A program made the translations under genes and the position numbers. A stretch of 64,000 nt of DNA, from positions 4,527,911 to 4,591,910 of the forward strand of contig JAQFVV010012441.1 in NCBI GenBank assembly GCA_028023455.1. The letters are read 5' to 3'. Position 1 is the first letter of the stretch. Each line of letters opens with the position of its first letter. Positions 13,259 to 24,991 of this stretch are shown piece by piece. This stretch comes from Epiperipatus broadwayi (taxonomy: Eukaryota > Onychophora > Udeonychophora > Euonychophora > Peripatidae). The notes under the pieces are model-generated. The model saw nothing but the letters and a program-made list of their open reading frames with translations, was not told the origin of the DNA and made no database searches.

Positions 13259-13796
13259 CTAAATAATATCCTAAACCCAGATATACATTTTAAACTTTAT
13301 TTAAAGATTAATAATTACAAATAAATAATGGAAATATTTATTTTTTATAGTAATATATTTTCATATATATTTTAATATTCTATTTTTCCACACATTCTTG
13401 AAATGTATTAATAATGATATGTGAAAAAAAACAACAAGTAATCTTCCCAACCCAAAGATTTTGTCTATAGCTGAACATTTAATTAAGATTTAATAATCTG
13501 AGCTACAGATAATCTCTAGTTTAATGTATGTTTAGTAACTATCATTAAAGTATGTATTTAAAATGGTTGGATTCAAAATTGTGATTGCAGAAACTTTGAC
13601 ATATACAAATCAAATTGTAATAATAAGGTATTAATGAATACTGAACAAAGAATGAAGATATCTGTATAAAATGTGACCTGAGTGCTGGTTCAATATAAAA
13701 TGCATCTTGAGGATATTTGTCTTTTACATATACCTTTATTCATCATATGTTTCATGTTCAAGAATATTTGAATTGTAGATTATATATATATATATA

Positions 13797-14790
13797 ATAA
13801 TGAAACTTAAATATATTTCAAACAATGGTAAATAATTTATAATATAATATAAATAAAAACTCATAAAGAAATATTTTCGATTATATTCATAATCATTATC
13901 AACTCAATTTTCAAAAGATAAGTTAGGAAAAAATAATGTGAGTAATGTAATTTATAGAATTTTTTGTGGGTGTAACTTATCATATGTGGGGGAATCTAGA
14001 TGTAATATGGAGAAAAGAATTAAAGAACATAAATTGTTGTATAAAAGAGTTTTGAAAAATGTACAGATATGTAGTGATAGTAATAGTGAAGTGAAATTAT
14101 ATACTGAATCTGTTTTTTATGATCATGATAGGAATTGTAGTTTTAAATTTGATTTTGATATAAACAAAATAAAAATTTTAGGCCAAGAGAGAGATAATGA
14201 AAAAAGAAAAATTAAAGAGGCAGTTTTTATTAGTAGGTATAAAAATACGATAATAAACAGACAGTCAGCAAATGTTAAAATTAATGAATTGTGGGATATT
14301 TAAATCGACATCTGTTTCAGGTTGGTAATAGATGATTCCATTTTGAAAATTGAATTGATAATGATTATGAATATAATCGAAAATATTTCTTTATGAGTTT
14401 TTATTTATATTATATTATAAATTATTTACCGTTGTTTGGAATATATTTAAGTTTCGTTATTATATTATAAATATTAGTGGACATTTTATTTTGTTTTATA
14501 TATATCAACCAATCAATCAAAATTGATGATGGAGAAAATAAAGTCATTGGCAACTTTTGATCAACCATTAAAGTATTCATAACTGACAGAAAATTGATAA
14601 TTTTAAAATAAAGATTCTGGAAATTATTTTTTGACGTAATGATTTTTATCAACGATCTGATATTGTTGAAGATATGACATTTGCTATAAGTCTATAGATG
14701 TAAAAATTTGGTACCAAAGAGGTAGCTTATAAAATGTATTGATGCTTTTGAAATGTCATTTTGGAGAAAATAAAAATATATATATATAAA
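13797..14790 (+). mobile_element. PLE-D: Penelope-like 3' end between inverted arms
   Basis: Left arm 13797-13916 and right arm 14343-14462 are near-perfect reverse complements of about 120 bp. They enclose a GIY-YIG coding fragment (about 13926-14303). Both outer edges abut (TA)n: 13784-13797 on the left and about 14777-14788 after a roughly 330-bp non-coding tail. The tail contains tttgaaatgtc (14748-14758), reminiscent of the hammerhead 3' half in sister copies, but no full core can be built. No RT domain is present, so this is a 5'-truncated copy with an inverted duplicate of its 3' sequence. Confidence 0.72.
13926..14303 (+). pseudogene. GIY-YIG endonuclease domain of a Penelope-like element (fragment)
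   Basis: The frame is open for about 125 codons. The usual initiator candidate is GTG at 13938, but the frame is open further upstream to about 13926, so this is the 3' part of a longer PLE protein rather than a gene with its own start. The GIY-YIG signature is visible as NVIYRIFCGC then LSYVGES. It is followed by the family-typical MEKRIKEH (the conserved arginine), an internal FYDHDR segment, and a C-terminus with KRKIKEA, INRQ and ELWDI before the stop. In PLEs this domain follows the reverse transcriptase and acts as an EN(+) nuclease that nicks the target during retrotransposition. The RT part is absent. The lack of stops suggests recent insertion compared with sister copies at 41741, 42620, 52308 and 54272. 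Confidence 0.8.
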
Positions 14791-15690
14791 ATAGAAATAT
14801 GAATATTTAATTTGATTACCTCCCAATTTTTCCATGTAACGAAAATAACCAGGTTGATATTAACCTCGTTATATTTAGTCATACAATAAAATCCACTAAT
14901 TCATAGAAATGCAATAAATAGACCGTCAAACATTTTTAACTACTATTTATTCATTGCTAGGTGAATATCTCTCAGAGTTTAATACAGTTTCTTTAACCTA
15001 TATTCTCTTTTCTTCACATTATTCTAATAAAAGATTTTAACTCACTAATGCATATCACATATCTATTTTAGATCTTTTACAATTTAATGGAATCCACATT
15101 TACATTTAATTTATACATTTATTATTATCTGTTTTGAAAATTTGTTTAACCCAATTTTGTTTCAGGATTTTAATTTTTCATTTATATCAATAGTATTTGA
15201 TTGTTTTCTCATTCATATATTTTTAAAATCCTTTTGTGTTACATTAAACAGACATTTTTCTGTATTTTTCTGAAGTGTTTGAAGTCTTTATAATGATTTT
15301 CTATCAAGCATCTAAGTCAGATTAACACAATAAATATTGATAAAAAAGCATATTTTAAAGTTTATGTTATTTCTACAAAAGATATCATATAGATTTAATT
15401 CATAGTTAATTGTTAACATCTTTTCATCCACTGTTACTATTTTCTAATATCTTTTATAATTAAATGTCATTGAATATTATTTTAGAATTTTTTTAATGAT
15501 CGTCTTCAGTCGTACCTTTTGCCTTGATCTTATAACTTTTACAAAATTTTTTGAAACTCAATGCATTATTTGAAGAAACAAAGCATATCTTCCTAAATAT
15601 TTTATTCGTTCAGCTTTATATTTCAATGCACAATTGCCTTAAAACTCCTGCAACATTTTTTACAAATTAAAAAAAAAATCTTGTACGTTC
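14791..15690. other. AT-rich sequence, no gene seen
   Basis: No supported feature. Confidence 0.5.
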
Positions 15691-15774
15691 TCCATATGTC
15701 AAACGAGTTGACCGGGAAGTGAACCCAGCCAGCTGCTTGGAAGGCAGCTATGCTAACCACTAGGCCACCAACGC
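15691..15774 (-). repeat. tRNA-Gly(UCC)-like sequence, SINE head or tRNA pseudogene
   Basis: Read on the minus strand from 15774, it begins gcgttggtggcctagtggtt, continues through an anticodon arm with a TCC-containing loop (ctgccttccaagcag), and has a T-arm ggttcacttccc. It ends at about 15705 with an acceptor 3' strand that pairs with gcgttgg except one mismatch. The match to eukaryotic tRNA-Gly(UCC) is close. A tail containing tgacatatgga, like that of SINE family S, follows, then a long T run (minus strand, about 15680-15671) that would terminate Pol III. The acceptor mismatch and SINE-like tail favour a SINE or pseudogene over a working tRNA. Confidence 0.65.
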
Positions 15775-17460
15775 TTGACATGTTCTTATTAATATAAATC
15801 TTCGTGGACAAGCGATATAACATAATTACAGTTGTTCCATTTTGATAAATATTTTTAAGAATTAGATAATACCTTGTGTTATGTTCTGAAATTCCAATAC
15901 ATTAATTACTATTATATATTTTCTCAATAATTGAACTATTTTAGAGCATAACAGAAAAAAGTTAAGCTGGTCTCAAGAAATAATGTGTATGTGATCAACA
16001 ACAACAATGATGATGATGATGATGATAATAATAATAATAATAATTTATTTAATTTAATTATTTGTTTATTAACTTAATTAACAGTCAATAAACGATATGC
16101 AGATTTAGGAATATATAATTATATTTTGATTAATGGAAAATAAATGAACATCTTCATCATATTAACAGCAAGAAATGGTAATATTGTTTAAATATTTTTT
16201 TATTATTAAAAATATCTCTATTGCTTAAACACATGTTATTTTCATTCTATGAGTGGGAGAGAGGTTTGCTTAGAAAATCAATATTTGATTGTTTACATAT
16301 TCATGTAAAGTATTTAAAACAGATATTTTAGAAATCAAATTCTTGCTTTATTCATGTCAACATTTTCTAATATATAATAAAAATAAAGACAACAACAGTG
16401 ACAATAAAATCTTAAGATGTACTTATGAAAATACCACTACCACATAATTGCCAGAGCATTCTAATGATACTACTATCTGGTGGCTACTGATGCCTCAGTC
16501 GATCATCAGGTAGCACTAGAGTATAGAAAGGATAAATACTCTTTGTAATACGAAAAAAAATCCATGGTTAGTCTTTGGTGAAGTAGTCATGTGATATTAG
16601 AAACATCAATAAAGACAGATGAATTCGTGATCTAAATTTAAAAAAATTTCGTCTACCTCAAAATGTGTAGCTTAATCTAGGGTTAGAACCTAGTTTAGAA
16701 TCTGGAGAGTTAACAATAGTACTCTATGCTAAGAGATATACATTTATTACTTTAACCATTTTTGACATTCAGACTCGCTCATATATATATTTAGCTAATT
16801 GCTTTTATTTGATAATTTTAGTATCAATTACTGTCTTTTCTTAGATTTTTTTTTTTTTTAACTTTTTAAAAGACAGTTCTGCAATCGCTGGTTAGAATTT
16901 TTATTAAAAACAGAGAGAGAAACCGACTTGTTTGCAAATTAAGCCGAGGTCAATAAATTAGCACACACTCTTTTTGCAAATCAAAGATAGAACGAAGGAA
17001 ACCGCTCAAATATTCTAGTAGAAAAATCAGTAATTATATAAGGTAAAAAATTAATATCTGATTGTGTCTAAAATAAATATAATTTTCTTAATAAAAAATA
17101 TAATTTTCTTTGAAATGAATTACCTTGTTCTTTTTTTTTTTTTTGCAGGATTATAAATACTGATTGGGGAGTGGGGAAAGAATTCATATAATTGTAATGA
17201 AAAGTAACAAACAACCCACTGTAGCATAAAAACCTCTAAACAATTCATAGAAACAAAACAAAACAATATATTATTCATTAAAGTAACTAATCGTTGTTTA
17301 TCATTTTTGTTTACCTTCTATACAAAACGCTGTCTGTTATTTATTTGTTCAACTTAATCAGCAGGCTTAATTATAGGATGGTTTCGGAAGCAGATGTCAT
17401 GACGACAGTAGGCAAATGGTGTAACCATCATAACATAAGACTTTTGCACACAAATATAAT
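15775..17460. other. AT-rich sequence with a mixed trinucleotide microsatellite
   Basis: A compound (AAC)/(ATG)/(AAT) tract lies at about 15997-16043. An imperfect hairpin (gctactgatg / catcaggtagc, 16483-16514) sits in a slightly GC-richer patch. A T run lies near 16848. No gene supported. Confidence 0.55.
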
Positions 17461-17600
17461 CATAAATAAAATAATTTTTCTTTCATATGTCATAGCATCG
17501 GCCGGGACACGAACCCACAAACGCCTGCAACCAACTACTTGCTTGCAAGGCGACTGCGATGACCTCTCGGTTAACAACGCTTAACATAAATAAAATAATT
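17461..17600 (-). mobile_element. Full tRNA-derived SINE (family S) with perfect 16-bp TSD
   Basis: The element is 17477-17584 (108 bp, minus strand). The 16-mer cataaataaaataatt is found at 17461-17476 and 17585-17600 without mismatch. On the minus strand it starts gcgttgttaacc, has a box A-like segment (ttaaccgagaggtca), a box B-like gggttcgtgtccc, and ends ccggccgatgctatgacata followed by an A-rich tail. The structure is that of a short Pol III-transcribed SINE mobilised in trans by a LINE-type or PLE machinery. Members at 2465-2539 and 15691-15774 share the tail. Confidence 0.85.
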
Positions 17601-17915
17601 AAATGTTTTTATTGCCCGGGAAATCACATATATATATAATTGATTGCGAAGGACTCCATAGTACAAAGATAACAGTGGCGATGATTAATCAATTGAATTC
17701 TTTTCTAAAGAACAAGGATTTTGATTTTCAGCTACCCATCTAACATTAGTTGATAAATGGGTATTTAGATATTCTTAGCTAAAGCATAAAGTAAGATTGC
17801 AAAGCATTAATAACTAACTATTCTACTAATTATTTGCAGTAAATTAATCAAATAACTTTTTGATAAAGATATATGTAACGTTTGGGCAAGGAAGTTACTG
17901 AATTTTGCTATGATT
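17601..17915. other. AT-rich sequence with a SINE-like block
   Basis: Contains the block acccatctaac...aaatgggt (17733-17762), which can close as a stem of ACCCAT with ATGGGT and resembles 9004-9031. Otherwise nothing supported. Confidence 0.35.
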
Positions 17916-17985
17916 CATAGATCTTTAGCATTTGAGTTTGCAACTCTTCTACTGAGCTAAAACATTCAAGATTATGCATATGCTT
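17916..17985 (-). repeat. tRNA-like SINE head remnant
   Basis: The minus strand shows ttttagctcagtagaagagt, a good box A, about 40 bases before a degenerate box B-like tttgagttt/aactcaaatgc segment. Acceptor arms are not recognisable, so a decayed SINE head is more likely than a tRNA gene. Confidence 0.4.
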
Positions 17986-18540
17986 TAGTGAATTGAAAAT
18001 GATGAACTCATCCAGTTTCTTGTATTAGAACAGTTTATTAAAAATTGGGTTCATTACTTCAAAGGAAATCCACCAATTTAAGCACCAGACTACTGTAAAC
18101 ATAGTCTTTATTGGTGACAGTGTGCTATTGTTTACCATTTATTATATATCCATATAGCTTATACATCGTATAAAATCTTCTGCTAGTGTACCAAGCTTTT
18201 GTCTGTGGCTATTTTCAATTACAAATATTATTACATTAAATAACATTTTAATTTATATAATAATAAATTTCATTAATTCTTTATTTGTAAAATGTACAAT
18301 AAAAACAAGATCAATTTTTTACACTAGGGCCATTTTTACAGTTAATAGGAAACTAAGTCTACTAAAATATAAACTTGCAGAGATAGATTCATGTTTAAAT
18401 TGGCATATGTTTGAAATCTTAAGGTTTTGAATAGTAAAATGGAGTTAGGATGGTTGCTAAATAAGTATTGCATTGCTTTCAGCTTTAGAACTCATTGGTA
18501 AAGGCAAAAGCCAGAAATAAGACTGAAAATAAGATTTTAA

Positions 18541-18604
18541 ATGCCTTACTGGCAGGTAAACACTGATTATTCAAGCTCACTATAGATGGCAGCAGAATAG
18601 AGAA
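18541..18604 (-). repeat. Family P dispersed repeat, copy 2
   Basis: On the minus strand, segments ctgctgccatctatagt and taatcagtgtttacc line up in order with the left arm of the palindrome at 1850-1922 over about 65 bases. The inverted partner arm is not evident. Confidence 0.5.
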
Positions 18605-21190
18605 CTGTTTAGCTTTAATTTCAACATTACAAACATTTACATAAAAATAATGATGGGGGGGGGGCAAGGTAAATACAGAACAAACACTTCTTAATTAGCA
18701 AATTTCATGCATGCACCCATACATACTAATATTTAATACTTTATCTAGGAATAATAATTTAAATACATTATTTAACTATTGGTTTGAAAGATAACAAGAT
18801 TCTTAATTAGCTTATCTAAGATTTTTAAAAATGAGAACTAGATTAGAAGACTACCAAAGTAGCATTTATAATTGTTACTTTTTACTAAACTGTAAATGGA
18901 TTAGTTACAACACTAAAAATTAAATAACATCCTTTATTTACAATTAGCCTAAATTTTTAAGACCTTTCTAAATTTTAAATCAGATATAACAATTAAGTTG
19001 AGAATATTTTAACTTTACTACTCTAATATGTGCAAAACTAAGTTATGCTTTAAATAAATAGTAATTTATGAATAGATACATATAATTACAAGGAATTTAA
19101 ATTAATAAGTTTAAAATTATTAAAATGCACTTATATAAGGTTGTTTTAAATGACTAATTTCTTATAGTAGCAACTATAACATGATTAAATAAATCACAGA
19201 TATCATTAGAATCACCAGTATTGCAATACATTGTATGAAAAATAAACTATATTTTTTTAAACATATATTACTACAAACTTAACCTGCAGTTCCACAGTAA
19301 GAACTGAAGGTCATGATATATATTGTCTAAGTATAAAAAGAAGGAAGATATATTTGTAGTATTAATAAATAATTGTCATATTAATGAGTAGAACTTTATT
19401 TTGTTATATTTCATTGTTTTTTTAATGGGAGAAGAGATTAGAATATGGAAGACAACTCTTTAGCAGCCCATCCTGCAAGTCACCTGTATTAGCTTGTAAA
19501 ACTGATTGTTTTAATGTGAAATCTTCATATGTTGAGTAAATAATTTATTTATTTCAATTTTTTGAATGCAACCAAGTTCAACAGTTTTATTTTATCACTT
19601 GGCCTGGGATCGTTGATTTTTATTAACTACTGTGCTAAGTTAAGTGCTTTCTAATTAAACAATTATAAATGAATGATTCCACATATTAAATATTTCCATA
19701 AAAAAGTACATATATACAATGTAAATATAATAAAAAATATCTAGAAAATTATAAGATGGGAATAAAAAGTGGACAATTAGTTTTATAAAGACATTTTGCA
19801 AGGAGAAGTTAAACAAAATTATTATTTTTTATATATTAATAGAAACTTATAAAATAATAGCAAACTTTTTCAATTAATATCGAAATGTAATCTTTATATA
19901 TATATATACTCGATTTGTCTTGTATATATAGTTTTGTTTTAAAGTTGATTATTATTATTGTAGAAATTTTTTAATAAATGGAAAAGAAAAAAAACGGAAA
20001 GTGGAGAAATATGTGAGTAATTATGAAATATTTAAGACAATTTCTTATTTGCTAAAAATGTTTTAAATTTTTTGCATATATAAGCATATACATTTGTAGT
20101 CCTTTCATAAAGACTTTAAGAAGTGACAAAATAAAAGAAAGTGGATATGTAGGATTTAGTATTAAACAAGTTTTTTATAAGAAAAGGCCAAATTTGTGTG
20201 AATTATGCATATACATATACATTGTCACTCTTATTTTGAATGTGAGTGAAAAATGAAAAATAATCAAATTTTTATTACTTGGTGCCAATACATATGGGAA
20301 AAGATTAGCTTAGTAATGAGATATATTTGTGATCTAAAATTAAATGTTGAATAGTCTTTCACATTTTTATGAGGAATTAAAACAACTTTCTAACTAAATG
20401 ACACCTTTTTGAAGATACTCAATCTTCATTAACCAAATTATTTAATCATCAATTTTTTTAGTAAATACATATTTTAGTGCAAGGATAAAAGTTCTAGGAC
20501 AGTTTTAAACTAATAATATTAATGTCATTGCATTGGTAATAAACTTATATATCCAACCTTAATCTCAATTTCTAGTTGATTATTTTTATTTTAAAGATCA
20601 AACCTCCTAAATGTAAGAGATATTAAGAAATACATGACTTTTAAAGTAAGTTTTGAACATTTTACATTAGAAATATACACACAGATATAAAATCAGTTGA
20701 CCACTGGATTATGCAAATTTTATGTGTTAGAATAAAATGAAGTTTTGTTACTTGTTTACAAGTATATAAACTAGGTCCAACTTTGTTTCAATTTTTAAAA
20801 CACTGCTTATAAAAAACTTTATAAATGGCTTAATGGATCAAATATCAATATATCAATGGGTATGAAATTGTCAGTGGGATTTCCAGATTGAATCAATTAA
20901 AAGCAATAATAAAAACAACTTAGATTCTATATTTAGGTTTATGCTATTTATATGATTTCAAAAGAGGATATACAAAAGTGTAATTAATGTTTTAAATGCA
21001 ATATGTAAATATTTTAAATTAATATTTAAAATCCTCAAGTATTTTCATAGTCAGAATAATAAATTGAAAGTATGCAAGCCTTTCTCACATGCGCAATTAT
21101 AACAGAGAAAGCCAATCAGATTTTAAACAGATATCTAATAATTAATCAAGCTTAGGCACGAGACAGAGATTTTGATAGAAAAGGTTGAAT
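18605..21190. other. AT-rich sequence, no gene seen
   Basis: Includes a G run at 18655-18663 and TA run at about 19896-19908. No protein motif or RNA gene recognised. Confidence 0.5.
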
Positions 21191-21426
21191 AGGGAAAAAA
21201 ATCTTCAACTGCAACTATTTATTTGGATGTTTATCAATGTAAGAAGGTGATTGAATTTAAATACTTTGGTAATTTTTTAAATAGAGAAGTGAGAATTGAT
21301 GTTGAGAAAAAGCATAGATTCCAAAGTGCTGTAGCTTTTAAAATGTTAAAAGATAGGATGTTGAATAATAGTAAAATAACTACTGCATTTAATTTAATTG
21401 CACTTAGATTTGTGATTTTTGCTTAA
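21191..21426 (+). pseudogene. Non-LTR retrotransposon reverse-transcriptase fragment
   Basis: The conceptual product (67 codons from a TTG at 21223; no true start expected) contains KKVIEFKYFGNFLNRE, followed by a helical stretch ending MLKDRMLNNSKIT. This is the typical 'EFKYLGN' thumb-side segment just after the RT catalytic domain of LINE-type ORF2 proteins, usually followed by a short 'LYG/SETW' region that is missing here. The frame is cut by a stop at 21424. No endonuclease, no YxDD box and no 3' tail were seen around it. It is a severely truncated old insertion of a LINE; the clade cannot be fixed from this piece. Confidence 0.7.
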
Positions 21427-21429
21427 TTT

Positions 21430-22430
21430 ATTAAATGCAAGTAAATCTTAAATCTTTTATTACCATTACATAAAGGCATTAACAATATTTCTATTTAAGA
21501 TGACTATGTAAAATTTTAAAAATACATTAGCAAAATCGGAAAACTATTAATATGTTTTTTCAACTTATGAGATAAGGTTCTATGGAGTCTATTATTTAAA
21601 CCTATGCTTGTTGGATTGGATAAGTAAAACTAATGAAAGTCGGCATCCTCCTAAAAAATATTTTATAGCAAATTTGAAATGGTTTTCATGGGACAGGCAA
21701 ATCCTGTTTACATTGTAATTTTTGTTTTCTATTGAAAGATGCATTTGAGATAGATTAAAATGGAAAGCTATTGAACTTTAAAAAAAAAAACATTTGCTAC
21801 AGAAGTTAAAATGCAACATCAGACATACAAAATTGATATAATAACAAATGAGTGTTTCTATATGTGGATGTATTTGTGTTTTACAGATCAATTTGTATAA
21901 TCATCTAAAAACACATTTCTAGTGTATTCCCATTATTATGATCAGATTTCCAAGGATACGTAAAGCTTTTTGTTAATATTTTGTATTCATCATTTAACTA
22001 TGAATGAAATAAAAATATCTAACATAAAGCCTATAGATATATTTCAATATATTTGTGAAAGAATGATCATACATATTGTAACGATACATAAATATGTCGT
22101 TACATTAATTTAAAATAAAAACTTAAAAGTTCGCAAATAAGAGTAAAAAACTAAACGCTAAAATTAAAAATGTTTGTTAAACATATATATATTCGCACAG
22201 ATGCTAAACTTTAAAAATATTTTTTTCATAAACAAAAAAAAAAGTATTTGAACGTATTTTTTTAAATAAAAAAATACAAGATTGAAATATAAAAATATTT
22301 TAATAAAAAAATAACGTAAGTTAAAATAAAAACAGATATTAATTAATTCCTGTAATCTGTAAATGGAAATGATTGTTTATTAATTATCTAAAAGAAGATG
22401 AAAAGTTAGATAAGAGAAGAAAGAGAAATT
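21430..22430. other. AT-rich sequence with a short palindrome
   Basis: A small palindrome tgtaacga ... tcgttaca lies at about 22078-22105. CpG dinucleotides become more frequent from about 22100. No gene supported. Confidence 0.45.
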
Positions 22431-22437
22431 AGCTTGA

Positions 22438-22560
22438 CCAATGGAAGCACTAGGCCTTGGCTCGGACCCTAACGAAAGTGATGGATTAGTGACGTTTTGT
22501 TGATTGAATCCATGTGGATAATATAAAAAGGGAAATACAGTTTTTTCGGACAGTTCCAGC
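22438..22560 (+). promoter_or_regulatory. Candidate RNA polymerase II promoter (CCAAT, TATA)
   Basis: CCAAT lies at 22438-22442 and TATAAAAAG at 22522-22530, in a patch visibly richer in CpG than the surrounding DNA. A start site would be expected about 30 bases downstream, around 22552-22556 (ggacagttcc). The spacing of CCAAT about 80 bases upstream of TATA fits a classical promoter. It could drive a host gene whose other exons lie outside the window, a non-coding RNA, or be part of a degraded LTR. No matching coding exon was found downstream. Confidence 0.4.
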
Positions 22561-22843
22561 GTTGTGTGTTTGAGAGATGTGGTATGACGCACATACCACA
22601 CTCTCTATAAAAAAAAAAAAAATGAAAAGACTGTGATACCTTGAACCAGCTATTGCCATCTCCAGAACATTACCTTCCAATGGAGGCGTCGCGGGAATTA
22701 AAAGCTAAACCTGGACTCTTCTACCATAAGCTATATGAAATGAACAATTATTAAAATCAATCGAAAACTTTCGTCAAGTTTTACAAATTGATAAACAAGC
22801 CAACTTAAACGTTAAAACAGACTCTTATCTGACTTTTGTAAGT
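22552..22843 (+). other. Candidate non-coding first exon ending at a splice-donor consensus
   Basis: Downstream of the candidate TATA box the sequence is of higher complexity and ends at a strong donor consensus GTAAGT (22838-22843) after about 285 bases. No long frame exists within it. No acceptor/exon pair could be identified downstream, so this remains a structural suggestion. Confidence 0.3.
22572..22605 (+). ncRNA. Strong hairpin at 5' end of candidate transcript
   Basis: GAGAG (22572-22576) plus TGTGGTATG (22578-22586) pair with CATACCACA (22592-22600) plus CTCTC (22601-22605). This is 14 base pairs with one bulged A and a 5-nt loop ACGCA. The stem is short for an animal pre-miRNA. It could be a 5'UTR structure or transcription-factor palindrome. 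Confidence 0.45.
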
Positions 22844-24991
22844 TTTTAAATCAAATTAATAATGTTTAATTTTATATGTTTTCCGATTGATAAACATCAT
22901 TTCCATTTTTTTTTTTTTTCTTATTGTAAAGATTATTTAAATGTATAAAATTTAAGTTGTTTATAGACGCTTGCATGGATTCGTTTGCGGTTAATTATAT
23001 TTTGGTTTTCATATTTGATCAAAATATATAGACATTCGATAAATAATGATACCTTACGGTGAGTATCTAAAATGTATTTATTCGGATATCTTTTAAGTTA
23101 TTGGTGACAACGCAAGTATCTTATGGTGAATACTATTGGGTTACTTATAAGTTTCCCTCTGCGATTGTCGGTATCAATAATTTTGTATTTTGATCGTTTA
23201 TGTTTATTTTGAAATGTTTTTGACCGTGGAATCTATGTAATCGATCTATACCCAACATTTTTAAACAAATCTGTGCGAACTTATTTAAATGTTAAAATTA
23301 AGTCGGGCGTGAATGGCTATATAGTTTTGTAAAGTTGTATTAAGGGAGGGTAATCTTAGGTTATTCATTTCGTAGTTGAATTGGTTCAATGGATTGGATA
23401 TATTTGTGTAATTAGTAGATGTAGTATGAGGTCCGCTACGGGCAGGATTATAGATATACGCCACACACCCTCTGTTTGCCTATGGATGGGTTTGTAAGTT
23501 GTCAGAAGACCGCAGTCCATTCCTATGGAGTTTTTTGTTTATTGATCTACTTGCCAACAGATGTCACATTCCTGTTGGTGGAGAGTCAATGTCTTCTCTA
23601 TTTCTACTTATTGTTCAGATGTACATTCCTGACAATATAGTATTTTGTGTTGTCGTATCATGCTACATTGAATACATGAATGTATCAGATGGATTGGCGC
23701 CAGTTGATTGCGAAATTTGTTGCCTAAGGTTAAATCAGGGAAGAATATTTTCCTTTCAAATGCAGACCTATGTAGTCCATTCATACTCGACCCTCTAAAT
23801 AAATAGTAAACTCATTATTTGAAATCTACTTAAATTTAGAATTAAAGATCAATAGAAAAATCTAAAATGTTAAACTTATTCCTCAAAATTTAAATATTAT
23901 TTTATATGTGCGTAAATAAATATTTTTATATGTTAATTTCTGGCAGTGGCTTTTACTCTTTGATATTTAAGATATAAATTAAGATATAGATTTTTATCTC
24001 TGCGTCTCCACTGAGCTAGTGACTTGGGCTAACGATCAGAATATTTAAATAAAGTGGAATCTTAACAGCGCGTATCTGCCTACTTTATAAATTTTTCTAG
24101 GCTCAAATGCCTAGATGGCGCCCTTGTAGTGCAGATATTGTTTTTGCGGTTAGATTCGATCTTCACTTGCTTTCCGATTGGTACAATATGCATGCGTGGA
24201 TATGAATGTTTTCACATATTTATACATACAATATTGTTATTTTCATTTTTTTCTTTTTTAATGTTGTTAACAATGGGATCTTTTTTAATATATGTCTGTA
24301 TATTGTATTAGTTCGAATAAGATGTTTTTTATATTTGTTTATTTTTTTCTTTTAGTGTTGAAATTCTCATACCTATTTATGAGTGCCTTATGATGATGAT
24401 GAACATAAACACAGGCAAAAGTAAATGCAATTGTGTCTGACATTATAAAACTGGTCTGATTATGATTATATATTTATTATCTAGCAGAATATCATTGGAA
24501 AAAATTAATACAATAAGTGCACTTATTTTCAGCTGTGCATTTTAAAACTGTTTTCTCAAGTAGTAAGTTTTGCCAGTTTCTACACCAATTCTTACTTCTA
24601 ACTAATGACATTACAACAACTCAACTTAAGTTTTAAGATACAAAGCCTATAGAATTTGATAACAGATATTAGTAGGTATGTGATTGTTGTAAGAGTAATA
24701 CCACATAAGTTGACCAAGATTAAAAGCAAACACTAGTTGTATTAGTAGTATATTTTGACTCACATAACACAAAAATAATAATGCTTTTCAGATAAAACTC
24801 GACAGGAGTGAAATTATTAATTAAAACAAATTACTATGGGCTAGTGCTAAATTATTTAACACAAGTGTGTGTAATATTGATTTACTCTTTAATATTTGAA
24901 AACCATTAGTCTCAATAGTTAAAACTAAATTAACTAGAAATGCAAATGCATTTAATTAAAACAAACATGTATCATTAATAAGAGTTGTATC
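22844..24991. other. CpG-richer unique sequence, no gene supported
   Basis: Up to about 24200 CG dinucleotides are frequent compared with neighbours (for example 23040-23480). A 99-codon plus-strand frame (23499-23798) is hydrophobic in parts but has no recognisable domain and I do not call it a gene. The segment may include introns or regulatory DNA of the candidate transcript starting near 22552. Confidence 0.35.

Noticed and set aside
16483-16514. CTGATGA on the minus strand at 16503-16509 within a small hairpin
   Set aside because: No GAAA box or stem II at the proper distance, so not a hammerhead.
22078-22105. tgtaacga...tcgttaca as possible LTR termini
   Set aside because: Only about 28 bp apart, with no duplication; just a small palindrome.
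23692-23712. ttggcgccagttg as a retroviral-type primer binding site
   Set aside because: Not preceded by an LTR end and match to a tRNA 3' end is too short.
23499-23798. 99-codon plus-strand frame
   Set aside because: No recognisable domain and no start context; hydrophobic parts are expected from T-rich DNA. Kept only as part of the CpG-richer segment.
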